DNA of 64,000 nucleotides from Bacteroidales bacterium (GTDB taxonomy: Bacteria > Bacteroidota > Bacteroidia > Bacteroidales > F082), in the NCBI GenBank assembly GCA_017395365.1, contig JAFPUN010000020.1:124001-188000 (forward strand), in the 5' to 3' direction. Below are positions 17,167 to 25,711 of the stretch, piece by piece. The translations under genes were made by a program, and so were the position numbers. Positions within the stretch are counted from its first letter, which is position 1; the number at the start of each line of letters is the position of its first letter. The notes below the pieces were generated by a model. It was not told the origin of the DNA, did no database searches, and worked only from the letters and a program-made list of their open reading frames with translations.

Positions 17167-17621
17167 TGAAAAACATGTTATTATGCATAGTATTGTTATG
17201 CTCTTGTTTTGTTTCATGTCATACACATGCGAAAAAAACAATGGCAGAAAAAGATGGTTTAGATATATCGCTTTATTTTTATCCTTCAGAATTATCATCT
17301 TTTCCTGTCTATTCTATAAATATACGAAACGATAGTATGTTTGTTTCGCAAAAAGATAATTATGATAGTATTTCCATGTTAAGACTTACTCATAATCAGT
17401 ATTCAATAGTGAAAAGCATGGCATCAAAGCTTATATTCAAATATAATTGGTCTGATAATTGGGCAAATGACGCCTGGGGATGTACATTAAAGGTGGATAA
17501 TCAAGTGTATTATAAAGATAACAATTATTCACTCAATAGAACACCAACGGAAATCAAACTATTAATTAATTATATTATTAGTTTATCTCCAATACGGATA
17601 GACCTCTATGGCTTTTCATAA
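17166..17621 (+). CDS. Lipoprotein, candidate immunity protein for toxin B
   Basis: A 151-residue protein whose ATG overlaps the toxin stop by one base (TAATG), implying coupled translation. The N-terminus 'MKNMLLCIVLLCSCFVSCHT' is a lipoprotein signal with the lipidated Cys at position 18 (FVSC). The mature part has two short halves with Trp-rich 'YNWSDNWANDAWGCTLKV' and no domain I recognise. It shows no evident similarity to the lipoprotein after toxin A, although both toxins look related. Immunity role inferred from position. AT-rich codons match the toxin tip upstream. Confidence 0.72.
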   Translation: MKNMLLCIVLLCSCFVSCHTHAKKTMAEKDGLDISLYFYPSELSSFPVYSINIRNDSMFVSQKDNYDSISMLRLTHNQYSIVKSMASKLIFKYNWSDNWANDAWGCTLKVDNQVYYKDNNYSLNRTPTEIKLLINYIISLSPIRIDLYGFS

Positions 17622-17630
17622 CTTAATGCG

Positions 17631-17774
17631 GGCGGGTTCTCGAATCTGTCCGAACTAAAACCATTCCCAACATCCGAAGGATATTATGACCTGTCATCCT
17701 GTATGGCGGGTATTTACATAATAAAGTTATCGTCCGCTAAGGGAAGCGGTCAATGTGTAATCATTAAAGACTGA
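17631..17774 (+). pseudogene. Remnant of a type IX secretion (T9SS) C-terminal sorting domain
   Basis: Starting ten bases after the immunity-B stop, 47 codons read 'GGFSNLSELKPFPTSEGYYD' and then LSSCMAGIYIIKLSSAKGSG up to a TGA at 17772. The 'M-A-G-I-Y-I-I-K-L' strand followed by a short hairpin and basic end is the hallmark of T9SS type A sorting domains. No start codon or upstream body exists: the rest of the gene has been replaced by the toxin B/immunity B segment. It ends four bases before the RHS N-terminal gene, a pairing (T9SS cargo then RHS) typical of Bacteroidetes. Confidence 0.7.
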
Positions 17775-17778
17775 GCAT

Positions 17779-19023
17779 ATGAAAAACATACACGACACCA
17801 TAGCAATCATCACATGCGTGCTGCTTTTTGCGGCATCGTCCATCGGGTTGGCGCAGACGGGGAACGACTACGTCAGCACCTCGGAACTCTACGAAGGCCG
17901 CGCCGACATCGTGGCCGGTGTGCGCATCGCTCTGGAGACGGGCTTCCACGCCACGGCCGGCAGCATGGTACATGCCTTCATAGGCACGGACAACGTGCCG
18001 CCCTCGAACGGGTATACCCCATTGGGCGGCGACCTGGTGACGGTCGGGGACACCCCATCGTCAAACAGGAACTACATCAAGACTACCTTCCTGAGAGGGG
18101 CGACAACGGCGGAGAGCCAGATAGGACAGACCGCCAGGACGGTTGAGGTGGAATACCTGAACGCATTCGGCAACCCCGAGATGACGGTTCTGGTGAAAGG
18201 CTCTCCCGACCAGAAAGACCTCGTGTCCAACATCCTGAAGTACGGCATCGGAGGACGGGTCGATTCACAATATCTGCCTTGCGAGGTGGAGGACGACGAC
18301 GGGAGATACCAAAATGACATACGTGATCTGGTGGACATTTTCTATGGTAATGGGCTATTGGAGGGCAAGGACGCGGACAGCCGCCCGTTCAGGCAATACC
18401 TCTACGACGACTCGCCCCTGGGCCGCGATGCCGGATACATCGGCGAGGGAAGCCATTGGGCGAGCCATCCCACGCACATCGGATACAAGTGCAACGCTTC
18501 CGCCGTCTCCCATTGGAAGTCCGACGCCATGGGGACCTGTTTCGCCTTCTCCTATCCGGCAGGCTCGTTGCGCTATGAGGAGCGTGCCGACGAGGACGGC
18601 CGCCTGCACAGGGTCTATACCGACAACCTTGGACGTAAAGTGAGGGAAGAGGCCGTGGGCGACAACGGGGGTGTGCTCGATTTAGCCGCCACAATTGTAC
18701 CAGGAAAAGTTGTCGACAACGTGTCTTCAGGTCTAAGCAAGGCTATAAAGAAAGACCTCGCTTCAAATGCATCCGCAACCCTTAGCAAAGAAGCCAAAGC
18801 CTCTATGAAACACAAAAAAGATGTCATTGATGATAAAGGGATACCAGGATTCAAGGGATTTGCGGACTTTTCTGCTGGCCTTATTAGCGGACAGGTAAAA
18901 AAAGTAATAGATCCACAGAACACCAAGAGCCCATCCTCAAATCGTCCACCAATGATTTTGGCTCCCCAAAAAAATGACAAAGCAGAACAATCCATTTACC
19001 GACAAATAATTTATTCAAAGTAG
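17779..19023 (+). CDS. RHS N-terminus (DUF6443-like) fused to a short toxin-like tail; internal deletion
   Basis: A 414-residue protein. It has a signal peptide (MKNIHDTIAIITCVLLFAAS, cleaved after 'GLAQ'). Residues 90-300 are the N-terminal region of Bacteroidetes RHS proteins: 'NYIKTTFLRGATTAESQIGQ', 'VEYLNAFGNPEMTVLVKGS', 'SYPAGSLRYEERADEDGRLH'. A full RHS protein would continue with more than 1000 residues of YD repeats. Here, near residue 300 ('VGDNGGVLDLAATIVPG') the sequence jumps to an AT-richer Lys/Ser-rich tail of about 114 residues with no YD repeats or core. The tail ('FADFSAGLISGQVKKVID') is unrecognised and could be a third toxin tip or its remnant. The deletion must have removed the shell-forming part, so normal RHS function is unlikely. 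Confidence 0.78.
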   Translation: MKNIHDTIAIITCVLLFAASSIGLAQTGNDYVSTSELYEGRADIVAGVRIALETGFHATAGSMVHAFIGTDNVPPSNGYTPLGGDLVTVGDTPSSNRNYIKTTFLRGATTAESQIGQTARTVEVEYLNAFGNPEMTVLVKGSPDQKDLVSNILKYGIGGRVDSQYLPCEVEDDDGRYQNDIRDLVDIFYGNGLLEGKDADSRPFRQYLYDDSPLGRDAGYIGEGSHWASHPTHIGYKCNASAVSHWKSDAMGTCFAFSYPAGSLRYEERADEDGRLHRVYTDNLGRKVREEAVGDNGGVLDLAATIVPGKVVDNVSSGLSKAIKKDLASNASATLSKEAKASMKHKKDVIDDKGIPGFKGFADFSAGLISGQVKKVIDPQNTKSPSSNRPPMILAPQKNDKAEQSIYRQIIYSK

Positions 19024-19032
19024 AAGAATTAG

Positions 19033-19377
19033 ATGAGCAACAAAATAAAAAACATTGTCCTCTGGATTTTTAATATCGCAGGGATTTTCTTTCTTTTATG
19101 GATGTCAATTAGATCAATCTTGCTCAAACGGGAATTGGACAACAACCTTGAAAGCACAAATGCCGTAGTGACACGTTTCTATTCCATTAAGCAGTCCGAT
19201 TACTTTAAGTATGTCTTTTATGTAGACACAATACAGTATGAAGGGTCCGGTCGGCATAGCCTCTACAGAGACATTATTTTTCGTGTTGGCGACAGCATAG
19301 AGATTGTCTATAGCAGCGTGAATCCCTCCAACAACCGACCTAAAAGACAATATAGAAAACACTGCATCATACCTTAG
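19033..19377 (+). CDS. Small membrane protein, candidate immunity protein
   Basis: A 114-residue protein nine bases after the RHS N-terminal chimera. One N-terminal transmembrane segment ('IVLWIFNIAGIFFLLWMSI') is followed by a soluble domain of about 75 residues with 'NAVVTRFYSIKQSDYFKYVF' and 'GDSIEIVYSSVNPSNNRP', resembling DUF3592-type small domains. It could be the immunity partner of the tail of the preceding gene. Role inferred from position only. AT-rich, like the other tip modules. Confidence 0.65.
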   Translation: MSNKIKNIVLWIFNIAGIFFLLWMSIRSILLKRELDNNLESTNAVVTRFYSIKQSDYFKYVFYVDTIQYEGSGRHSLYRDIIFRVGDSIEIVYSSVNPSNNRPKRQYRKHCIIP

Positions 19378-19397
19378 CGTTACATAACAATAGCACT

Positions 19398-19616
19398 ATG
19401 GAAGCACATGGTAGATTCTGCATCAATTTCAGCGCTTGTAACATTCAAATTCCCCACGTGTCCACGGGCTATACCAAGCACTACTTTGCCGGCACGGAGC
19501 GTCTCGCTTCGGCCATCGGCAACGGCGGCTTGGCCGACGTTGGCCAACCGATTGTTGATGGCGACGTGCTGGCCGACAAACTCAGGGAACGCGACTGCAT
19601 CAAGCCAATAGTTTAA
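19398..19616 (+). pseudogene. Late RHS fragment
   Basis: An open frame of 72 codons whose second half, from about 19456, reads 'STGYTKHYFAGTERLASAIG' and NGGLADV. 'YFAGTER-x-A-S-x-x-G-x-G-G-L' is a conserved segment just ahead of the core in Bacteroidetes RHS proteins. It returns to GC-rich composition, has no signal or repeats, and stops early. It is a leftover of the RHS gene body. Confidence 0.65.
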
Positions 19617-19629
19617 TAAGTCAAAGCAA

Positions 19630-19800
19630 TCATAATGAATGTTCGTCAGAAATATCTTTTTCCGAGACTTCTTTCTGAAGAACATTTTCCGTTTTGTTTT
19701 TCTTATCGCTGATGTGTTTGATGATTTTGGCCAAAATGGCCCAAAGCACGAAGAAGGCCACTACGCCGACAATCCACATGACCAATAATTCGGTAACCAT
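19630..19800 (-). CDS. Small single-pass membrane protein
   Basis: A 56-residue protein: 'MVTELLVMWIVGVVAFFVLW' begins with a transmembrane segment, followed by a basic stretch ('AKIIKHISDKKNK') and an acidic tail. A good -7 element (TACCTTTG at 19819-19826) lies 18 bases before the ATG at 19800, which supports this start over an in-frame ATG 93 bases upstream. Tail-to-tail with the RHS fragment. Function unknown. Confidence 0.6.
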   Translation of the reverse strand: MVTELLVMWIVGVVAFFVLWAILAKIIKHISDKKNKTENVLQKEVSEKDISDEHSL

Positions 19801-19818
19801 TTTGCTCAAATTTGGGTG

Positions 19819-19826
19819 CAAAGGTA
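19819..19826 (-). promoter_or_regulatory. -7 element (TACCTTTG) for the small membrane protein
   Basis: The minus strand reads TACCTTTG followed by CACCC, a full match to TAnnTTTG. It is divergent from the promoter at 19910. Confidence 0.6.
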
Positions 19827-19909
19827 CGAAATCGCCGCGACATATTAATATAAGGTGCAAAAAAGTGTTCGTTGGTCGGCCAAAATGTTGCAAGTTTCGA
19901 AATAATCCC

Positions 19910-19917
19910 TATCTTTG
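19910..19917 (+). promoter_or_regulatory. -7 element (TATCTTTG)
   Basis: TATCTTTGCACC lies 25 bases before the ATG at 19943 and fits TAnnTTTG. Confidence 0.65.
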
Positions 19918-19942
19918 CACCATATTCTAAAATGAAACAGAT

Positions 19943-20275
19943 ATGAATTACGACTCCAATCCCGTTCATCTCCTCTACAACAACGAGGAGCTCAGAGACA
20001 GAATCAATATGGTGATGGACAGCCGTGACCACACCACGGGCATCACCTTCGTCAACCTATGCTATCAGATTGTGCAGATGGCCTTCCAGGAACACATGGT
20101 GAAGAAAGTTGACGAGAACACTACCGTCACAAGTGAGGAACTCGCACCCGAGGAACAGGTCCGTGTGAGTCGCATCTTGTGGGAACTCATCTGGGACCAC
20201 AAGATTTTCCTCCTCTTCGGCCGCAGCGAATTGCTCGGTTTGAGCAACGGTGAGGACCGTTTTGTGAAATATTGA
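19943..20275 (+). CDS. Conserved-looking hypothetical protein upstream of the ribosomal operon
   Basis: A 110-residue cytoplasmic protein with no signal, mainly helical, containing 'NNEELRDRINMVMDSRD' and 'RVSRILWELIWDHKIFLLFG'. I do not recognise a family. It has its own strong promoter element and a terminator-like hairpin after it (20298-20340), so it is a single-gene unit. Codon use resembles the housekeeping genes, unlike the AT-rich tip modules before it. Confidence 0.75.
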   Translation: MNYDSNPVHLLYNNEELRDRINMVMDSRDHTTGITFVNLCYQIVQMAFQEHMVKKVDENTTVTSEELAPEEQVRVSRILWELIWDHKIFLLFGRSELLGLSNGEDRFVKY

Positions 20276-20297
20276 GGCTTAGTTTTTCACCTTTAAG

Positions 20298-20340
20298 GCG
20301 TCGTTTTTGACAAAAACAGGTCGAGAAAGACGCTTTTTTT
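20298..20340 (+). terminator. Terminator after the 110-residue protein gene
   Basis: GCGTC ... GACGC arms with inner partial pairing (gtttttgac / gtcgagaaa) are followed by TTTTTTT. It isolates this gene from the rpsL promoter. Confidence 0.55.
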
Positions 20341-20458
20341 ATGCATAAGATTTAGTTTTCAACATGCTTAATCAACTGAAAAACAATGATATAAATAATT
20401 GTATCAACAATTTTTCCAAATATTTTCAAAAAAGTGCGCGGCGTATTGAAAAAAGTTG

Positions 20459-20466
20459 TACTTTTG
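20459..20466 (+). promoter_or_regulatory. Promoter -7 element of the ribosomal superoperon (TACTTTTG)
   Basis: TTGAAAAAAGTTG followed by TACTTTTGCACCC is the typical strong Bacteroidetes promoter form. Transcription would start near 20473, leaving about 270 bases of leader before rpsL. Confidence 0.75.
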
Positions 20467-20741
20467 CACCCGCTGAATTGAATGAGGGCTTGCCCTTGAA
20501 AATGATATAGTTAAGGAACCTGATAAGCTAAAACGTAATAGGTTTCTACACGAAGTGACACCAAAATCAAGCGTAAAAATTGTCACGGAGTGGGTTTTAT
20601 AGACTTCTAAGCCGTATTGGGCTTATTATGTTTCCCTGACTACATCTCGAAAAGTGCACCCTCGGCCAGTTTGGTATGAGTTTGTAAATAATTCCTAATC
20701 AACGGATTAAATAACTAACTAATTAACCTAACAAATTAAAA
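20467..20741 (+). promoter_or_regulatory. Long structured 5' leader of rpsL
   Basis: About 275 bases without a gene. Candidate hairpins: AACCT ... AGGTT (20517-20545), GTGACA ... TGTCAC (20557-20586), and TAAGCC-gtat-TGGGCTTA (20609-20627). The last 50 bases are AT-rich and unstructured. A leader of this length before rpsL suggests autogenous control by S12, S7 or another operon protein, or an attenuator, but no known motif was matched by eye. Confidence 0.5.
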
Positions 20742-21128
20742 ATGCCGACTATTCAACAATTAGTGCGCAAAGGGCGCCAAAAATTGATCGACAAGAGCAA
20801 GTCGCCTGCATTGGATGCCAGTCCGCAACGTCGCGGTGTGTGCGTGCGTGTTTACACGACGACCCCCAAGAAGCCTAACTCAGCTATGCGTAAGGTCGCT
20901 AGGGTTCGTCTGACCAACCAAAAGGAGGTCAACGCCTACATCCCCGGTGAGGGCCACAACCTGCAGGAACACAGCATTGTTATGATCAGAGGAGGTCGTG
21001 TTAAGGATTTGCCGGGTGTGCGTTACCACATCATCAGAGGTGCTTTGGATACCTCTGGCGTTGAAGGCCGCCGCCAACGTAGATCTAAGTACGGTGCTAA
21101 ACGACCCAAACAAGCCGCAAAGAAATAA
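20742..21128 (+). CDS. rpsL: 30S ribosomal protein uS12
   Basis: A 128-residue protein of the decoding centre, first gene of the superoperon. The conserved loops '[18 protein letters not shown]' and '[17 protein letters not shown]' are intact. The lysines corresponding to the streptomycin-resistance sites (K44 in TPKKPNS and K88 in GGRVKDLPG) are wild type. The basic C-terminus ends 'KRPKQAAKK'. It follows the long leader and precedes rpsG by 31 bases. Confidence 0.98.
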   Translation: MPTIQQLVRKGRQKLIDKSKSPALDASPQRRGVCVRVYTTTPKKPNSAMRKVARVRLTNQKEVNAYIPGEGHNLQEHSIVMIRGGRVKDLPGVRYHIIRGALDTSGVEGRRQRRSKYGAKRPKQAAKK

Positions 21129-21159
21129 CGATTAGTCAAAACAGAAAGACTTAAAAGAC

Positions 21160-21627
21160 ATGAGAAAAGCTAAACCAAAGAAGAGAATTATCCTTCCCGA
21201 CCCGAAGTACGGTGATGTGCAGGTCACGAAGTTCGTGAACAACATCATGCTCAAGGGTAAGAAGAATTTGGCTTATCAGATTTTCTACGAAGCAATGGAC
21301 ATCGTTGAAAGTAAGCTCAACGAAAATCCAGTTGAGGTATGGAAAAAGGCCTTGGCCAACGTTACTCCTCAAGTGGAAGTAAGAAGCCGTCGTATCGGTG
21401 GTGCTACCTTCCAGATTCCTTCAGAAATCCGTCCTGCCCGTAAGCAGAGCATCGGTATGAAGAACCTGATCGGTTATGCCCGCAAACGTCACGAAAAATC
21501 GATGGCTCTGAAGCTCGCTTCGGAAATCATGGCAGCTTACAAGGAAGAAGGTTCTGCATTCAAGAAGAAAGAAGAAATCCACAGAATGGCAGATGCCAAC
21601 AAGGCATTCTCGCATTTCAGATTCTAA
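21160..21627 (+). CDS. rpsG: 30S ribosomal protein uS7
   Basis: A 155-residue 16S rRNA-binding protein that nucleates the 30S head. '[20 protein letters not shown]' and '[20 protein letters not shown]' are diagnostic of S7. It ends '[10 protein letters not shown]', the usual short Bacteroidetes C-terminus. In other bacteria S7 is the translational repressor of the str operon; here it could act on the leader. 18 bases before fusA. Confidence 0.98.
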   Translation: MRKAKPKKRIILPDPKYGDVQVTKFVNNIMLKGKKNLAYQIFYEAMDIVESKLNENPVEVWKKALANVTPQVEVRSRRIGGATFQIPSEIRPARKQSIGMKNLIGYARKRHEKSMALKLASEIMAAYKEEGSAFKKKEEIHRMADANKAFSHFRF

Positions 21628-21645
21628 TAGGAGAGATCAGGAATT

Positions 21646-23769
21646 ATGCAAAACGGACAGGAAAATATGATCAACGCTCTCAGCCTGACTCGTAATATCG
21701 GCATCATGGCACACATCGACGCCGGTAAGACGACGACGACTGAGCGTATCCTCTATTATACTGGCCGTAGTCATAAGATAGGTGAAGTTCACGACGGCGC
21801 CGCCACCATGGACTGGATGGTACAGGAGCAAGAGCGTGGCATCACCATCACTTCTGCTGCAACAACGGTGTTCTGGCACCTCAACAACGAGGCTTACAAG
21901 ATCAATATCATCGACACCCCCGGCCACGTCGACTTCACCGTCGAGGTGGAACGTTCGCTGCGCGTGCTCGATGGCGCTATCGCCATCTTCTGCGCCGTCG
22001 GTGGTGTTGAGCCCCAGTCGGAGACCGTGTGGCACCAAGCCAACAAATACAACGTCCCGCGTATCTGCTACGTCAACAAGATGGACCGCGCAGGCGCCGA
22101 TTTCTTTAAGGTGATGGACCAAATCCGCGAGAAGCTCCACGCTACTCCGGTTGCGCTCCAGTTACCCATCGGTGCCGAAGACGATTTTATCGGTGTGGTC
22201 GACTTGTTGAGAAATAAGGCGTACGCTTGGGAAGAGCAGGACAATGGCTCCGTCTACGACGAGATTGAAATCCCCGAAGACATGAAGGACATGGTCGCGG
22301 ACTACCGCACCCGCCTCATCGAGGGCGCCGTCGAAGACGATGAAGTGTTGTTCGAGAAGTACATGGAAGACCCCGACAGCATCACTGAAGCCGACCTCAT
22401 CGGCCAAATCCGTAAGGCTACGCTTGACCTTCGCATTTGCCCAGTGTTGTGCGGTTCGTCGTTCAAGAACAAGGGTGTGCAGCCGCTGCTTGACGCTATC
22501 GTCAACTACCTGCCCAGCCCCTTGGATATTGACCATGTGAAGGGCATCAACCCCAAGACCGAACAAGAGGAAGTGCGCAAAGCCGACCCCAAGGAGCCTT
22601 TCTGCGCCTTGGCGTTCAAGATTGCCACCGACCCCTTCGTAGGCCGTCTCTGCTTCTTCCGCGTCTATTCCGGAACGTTGAAAGCTGGCGAAATGGTGCT
22701 CAATGTGTCGACAGGCAAGCGCGAACGCATCGCCAAGATCGTTCAGATGCACGCCAACAAACAGTTGCCTTTGGAAGAGATTTCGGCTGGCGACATCGGT
22801 GCCGCCGTCGGATTCAAGCTCATCCGCACGGGCGATACGCTTTGTGTCGAGAACAAGCCGCTGGTGCTCGAGAACATTAAGTTCCCCGAGCCCGTGGTCA
22901 ACATCGCCATCGAGCCCAAAGTTACAGCAGATTTAGACAAGCTCGATCAGTCCTTGGCCAAGTTGGTCGAGGAAGATCCTACGCTGTTCGTACACACCGA
23001 CGAGAATTCGGGTCAGACCATATTGGCAGGTATGGGCGAATTGCACCTTGACATTATTTTGGACCGCCTCAAGAGAGAGTTTGGCGTTGAAGTCAACTCC
23101 GGCCGTCCGCAGGTCGCATACAAGGAAGCCTTTACTCAAACAATTCAGCATCGTGAAGTCTATAAAAAACAGACCGGTGGCAAGGGAAAGTTTGCCGATA
23201 TCGAGTTCACTATGGGTCCAGCCGACGATGGTGTGCAGGGATTGCAGTTTGTCAACGAAGTGAAAGGTGGTGTCCTCACTGCCGAGTACATCCAAGCCAC
23301 CGAGAGAGGCTTCAAGGGTGCCCTGTCCAACGGCGTGTTGGCAGGCTTCCCCGTCGAGAACCTCAAGGTGACCCTCACCGACGGTTCGTTCCATCCTGTC
23401 GATAGCGACGCCCTCTCGTTCGAGAGTGCTGCGCACATCGCCTTCAAGGAGGCTGGCCTCAAAGCCGGTGCCGTGTTGATGGAACCTATCATGAGAGTAG
23501 AAATCCATTGCCCCGACGAATACATTGGTGACGTCACGGGCGATTTGAACAAAAAGAGATCAATATTGCGCGAAGTCATTGCAGAGATTGGTTTCCAGAC
23601 GATCAAGGCAGACGTGCCGCTGGCGGAGATGTTCGGTTACATCACGCAACTGCGCTCCCTGTCTTCGGGCCGTGCCAACTTCAACATGGAGTTGAGCCAC
23701 TACGCCCCCGTCCCCGAGGCCATTGCCGATGTGGTGATTAAGAAGGCAAAAGGACTATTATTCATTTAA
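21646..23769 (+). CDS. fusA: Elongation factor G
   Basis: A 707-residue GTPase that drives translocation. G1 is '[19 protein letters not shown]', G3 '[17 protein letters not shown]', G4 'NKMDRAGAD'. Domain IV has '[11 protein letters not shown]' and domain V '[20 protein letters not shown]', where the switch-like 'SGR' is typical. Lying in the str position, it is the canonical EF-G. Start chosen as ATG 21646; an internal Met at codon 8 is also possible. Notably no tuf follows it; tuf is 33 kb downstream. Confidence 0.97.
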   Translation: MQNGQENMINALSLTRNIGIMAHIDAGKTTTTERILYYTGRSHKIGEVHDGAATMDWMVQEQERGITITSAATTVFWHLNNEAYKINIIDTPGHVDFTVEVERSLRVLDGAIAIFCAVGGVEPQSETVWHQANKYNVPRICYVNKMDRAGADFFKVMDQIREKLHATPVALQLPIGAEDDFIGVVDLLRNKAYAWEEQDNGSVYDEIEIPEDMKDMVADYRTRLIEGAVEDDEVLFEKYMEDPDSITEADLIGQIRKATLDLRICPVLCGSSFKNKGVQPLLDAIVNYLPSPLDIDHVKGINPKTEQEEVRKADPKEPFCALAFKIATDPFVGRLCFFRVYSGTLKAGEMVLNVSTGKRERIAKIVQMHANKQLPLEEISAGDIGAAVGFKLIRTGDTLCVENKPLVLENIKFPEPVVNIAIEPKVTADLDKLDQSLAKLVEEDPTLFVHTDENSGQTILAGMGELHLDIILDRLKREFGVEVNSGRPQVAYKEAFTQTIQHREVYKKQTGGKGKFADIEFTMGPADDGVQGLQFVNEVKGGVLTAEYIQATERGFKGALSNGVLAGFPVENLKVTLTDGSFHPVDSDALSFESAAHIAFKEAGLKAGAVLMEPIMRVEIHCPDEYIGDVTGDLNKKRSILREVIAEIGFQTIKADVPLAEMFGYITQLRSLSSGRANFNMELSHYAPVPEAIADVVIKKAKGLLFI

Positions 23770-23794
23770 GCAAACAATTCAAATAATAAATATT

Positions 23795-24100
23795 GTGAGC
23801 CAGAGAATTAGAATCAAATTGAAGTCGCACGATCATAACTTGGTTGACAAGTCGGCCGAGAAGATCGTCAAAACCATCAAGTCGACTGGAGCTGTCGTCA
23901 GCGGTCCCATCCCGTTGCCGACCAACAAGAAAATCTTCACGGTTCTGCGTTCGACTTTCGTCCACAAGAAATCGAGAGAGCAGTTCGAGCTTTCGACCTA
24001 TAAGCGTTTGCTCGACATCTACAACTCGACTTCGCAGACGATTGACGCGCTGATGAAGCTGGAGCTCCCCAGCGGTGTTGAAGTAGAAATCAAACTGTAA
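23795..24100 (+). CDS. rpsJ: 30S ribosomal protein uS10
   Basis: A 101-residue protein of the 30S head and also the NusE antitermination factor, joining NusG. It begins with GTG ('[20 protein letters not shown]'); no ATG is available in frame. '[17 protein letters not shown]' and 'HKKSREQFE' are diagnostic. It starts the S10 portion, fused directly to the str portion with a 25-base gap and no terminator. Confidence 0.97.
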   Translation: MSQRIRIKLKSHDHNLVDKSAEKIVKTIKSTGAVVSGPIPLPTNKKIFTVLRSTFVHKKSREQFELSTYKRLLDIYNSTSQTIDALMKLELPSGVEVEIKL

Positions 24101-24143
24101 TTAAAAACCTATCTAGTACAACAAATTAAAAAGCTAAAGTAGC

Positions 24144-24773
24144 ATGTCAGGATTACTAGGAAAAAAGATTGGTATGACCCACATCTACGACGAGGCCGGA
24201 AAGATGGTTCCCGTCACTGTCATTGAGGCAGGTCCGTGCGTGGTCACCCAAGTCAGAACGATTGAGAAAGACGGTTACAGCGCCATCCAGTTAGGTTTCG
24301 ATGAGAAGAAGGAGAAGAACGCCACTAAGGCCGAAATCGGGCACTTTGCCAAGGCCGGCACGACTCCCAAGAAACTGGTGCGCGAGTTCTCGCGTTTCGA
24401 AGAAGGCCACAGAAAACAATTAGGCGAAACGCTCACCGTCGACGTGTTCATGGAAGGCGAGTTTGTTGATGTCAGTGGCATCAGCAAAGGTAAGGGCTTC
24501 CAGGGCGTAGTGAAACGCCATCATTTCAATGGCGTTGGTCAAGCAACTCACGGTCAACACAACCGTTTGAGAAAACCGGGTTCCATCGGTGCTTGCGCTT
24601 ATCCTTCGAGAGTGTTCAAGGGATTGCGCATGGGCGGCCAGATGGGCAACCGTAAAGTGAAGGTGACGAACCTCATGATCATGAAGGTCGTTCCCGAGAA
24701 GAATTTGTTAGTGGTGAAGGGCGCCGTTCCGGGCCATAATAACGGATATTTAATGATTGAGAGATGGAGTTAA
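24144..24773 (+). CDS. rplC: 50S ribosomal protein uL3
   Basis: A 209-residue early-assembly protein near the peptidyl-transferase centre. '[20 protein letters not shown]' opens it, and the PTC loop '[20 protein letters not shown]' is intact. The last 10 bases overlap the start of rplD. Confidence 0.98.
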   Translation: MSGLLGKKIGMTHIYDEAGKMVPVTVIEAGPCVVTQVRTIEKDGYSAIQLGFDEKKEKNATKAEIGHFAKAGTTPKKLVREFSRFEEGHRKQLGETLTVDVFMEGEFVDVSGISKGKGFQGVVKRHHFNGVGQATHGQHNRLRKPGSIGACAYPSRVFKGLRMGGQMGNRKVKVTNLMIMKVVPEKNLLVVKGAVPGHNNGYLMIERWS

Positions 24774-25399
24774 CAGTTTATAACATCAAAGGCGAAGATA
24801 CTGGCCGCAAGGTTCAGCTGAATGACGACATTTACGCTATCGAACCCAACGAGCATGTTATGTATCTGGCAGTGAGACAATACCTGGCCGATCAGCGCCA
24901 AGGCACTCACAAGTCGAAGGAACGCAGCGAGTTGTCGGGCAGCACCCGCAAGCTCTTCCGTCAGAAGGGTACGGGCGGTGCACGCCGCGGCGACATCAAC
25001 TCACCTCTGTTGAGAGGCGGTGCCCGCGTGTTTGGTCCCAAGCCGCGCGACTACAGCTTCAAGCTGAACAAGAAAGTAAAGGTTTTGGCCCGCAAGTCGG
25101 CCCTGTCGAGCAAGATCACTGACGGCGCTATCCGCATTGTCGAGGATTTCTCGTTCGACGCCATTAAGACGAAGCAGATGGTCGGCGTGCTCGACGCCTT
25201 TAAGGTGAACGGCAACCGCAACCTCTTCGTTTTTGCCGAGCCCAACAACAATGTGGTGCTGAGTGCCCGTAACATCCAGCGCACTGAGGTCATGTTGGCC
25301 CGCAACCTGAACACTTATGATATTCTGAAGGCCAAGAACATCTTCCTCACCGAGAGCGCTCTCCAGCCTATCGTGGAAGTCTTGAACAGAGAGTTTTAA
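24764..25399 (+). CDS. rplD: 50S ribosomal protein uL4
   Basis: A 211-residue protein with its exit-tunnel loop '[18 protein letters not shown]' intact ('GTGGARRG', where macrolide-resistance changes occur). In E. coli L4 represses the S10 operon; no evidence here. Starts within rplC (10-base overlap), implying coupling. Confidence 0.97.
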   Translation: MELTVYNIKGEDTGRKVQLNDDIYAIEPNEHVMYLAVRQYLADQRQGTHKSKERSELSGSTRKLFRQKGTGGARRGDINSPLLRGGARVFGPKPRDYSFKLNKKVKVLARKSALSSKITDGAIRIVEDFSFDAIKTKQMVGVLDAFKVNGNRNLFVFAEPNNNVVLSARNIQRTEVMLARNLNTYDILKAKNIFLTESALQPIVEVLNREF

Positions 25400-25418
25400 C
25401 CCTTAAAATGCACGAGAG

Positions 25419-25709
25419 ATGATTATCATAAAGAAACCCGTCATTACTGAAAAGATGACCGCCATCAGCGAGAAGCTGAATCGGTTCGCTTTCATCGTCG
25501 ACAAGAACGCCAACAAGTATCAGATCAAGGACGCTATCGAAAAGCTCTACGATGTGAAGGTTGAGTCCGTCAACACGATGAACTACGCAGGTAAAAAGAA
25601 GTCACGCTATACGAAATCCGGTGTCATCACCGGCCGTACTGTCGCTTTCAAGAAAGCCGTCGTGACATTGAGAGAAGGTGATACAATCGACTTTTATAGC
25701 AACATTTGA
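25419..25709 (+). CDS. rplW: 50S ribosomal protein uL23
   Basis: A 96-residue protein at the tunnel exit that docks trigger factor and SRP. '[20 protein letters not shown]' and '[18 protein letters not shown]' identify it. Two bases before rplB. Confidence 0.97.
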   Translation: MIIIKKPVITEKMTAISEKLNRFAFIVDKNANKYQIKDAIEKLYDVKVESVNTMNYAGKKKSRYTKSGVITGRTVAFKKAVVTLREGDTIDFYSNI

Positions 25710-25711
25710 TC

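Noticed and set aside
14496-19616. An insertion sequence or phage carrying the toxin genes
   Set aside because: No transposase, integrase, terminal inverted repeats or phage structural genes were seen; the joints coincide with RHS core sequence, which fits homologous recombination.
20742-21128. Streptomycin-resistance substitution in rpsL
   Set aside because: The two lysines at the classical sites (K44 and K88) are unchanged.
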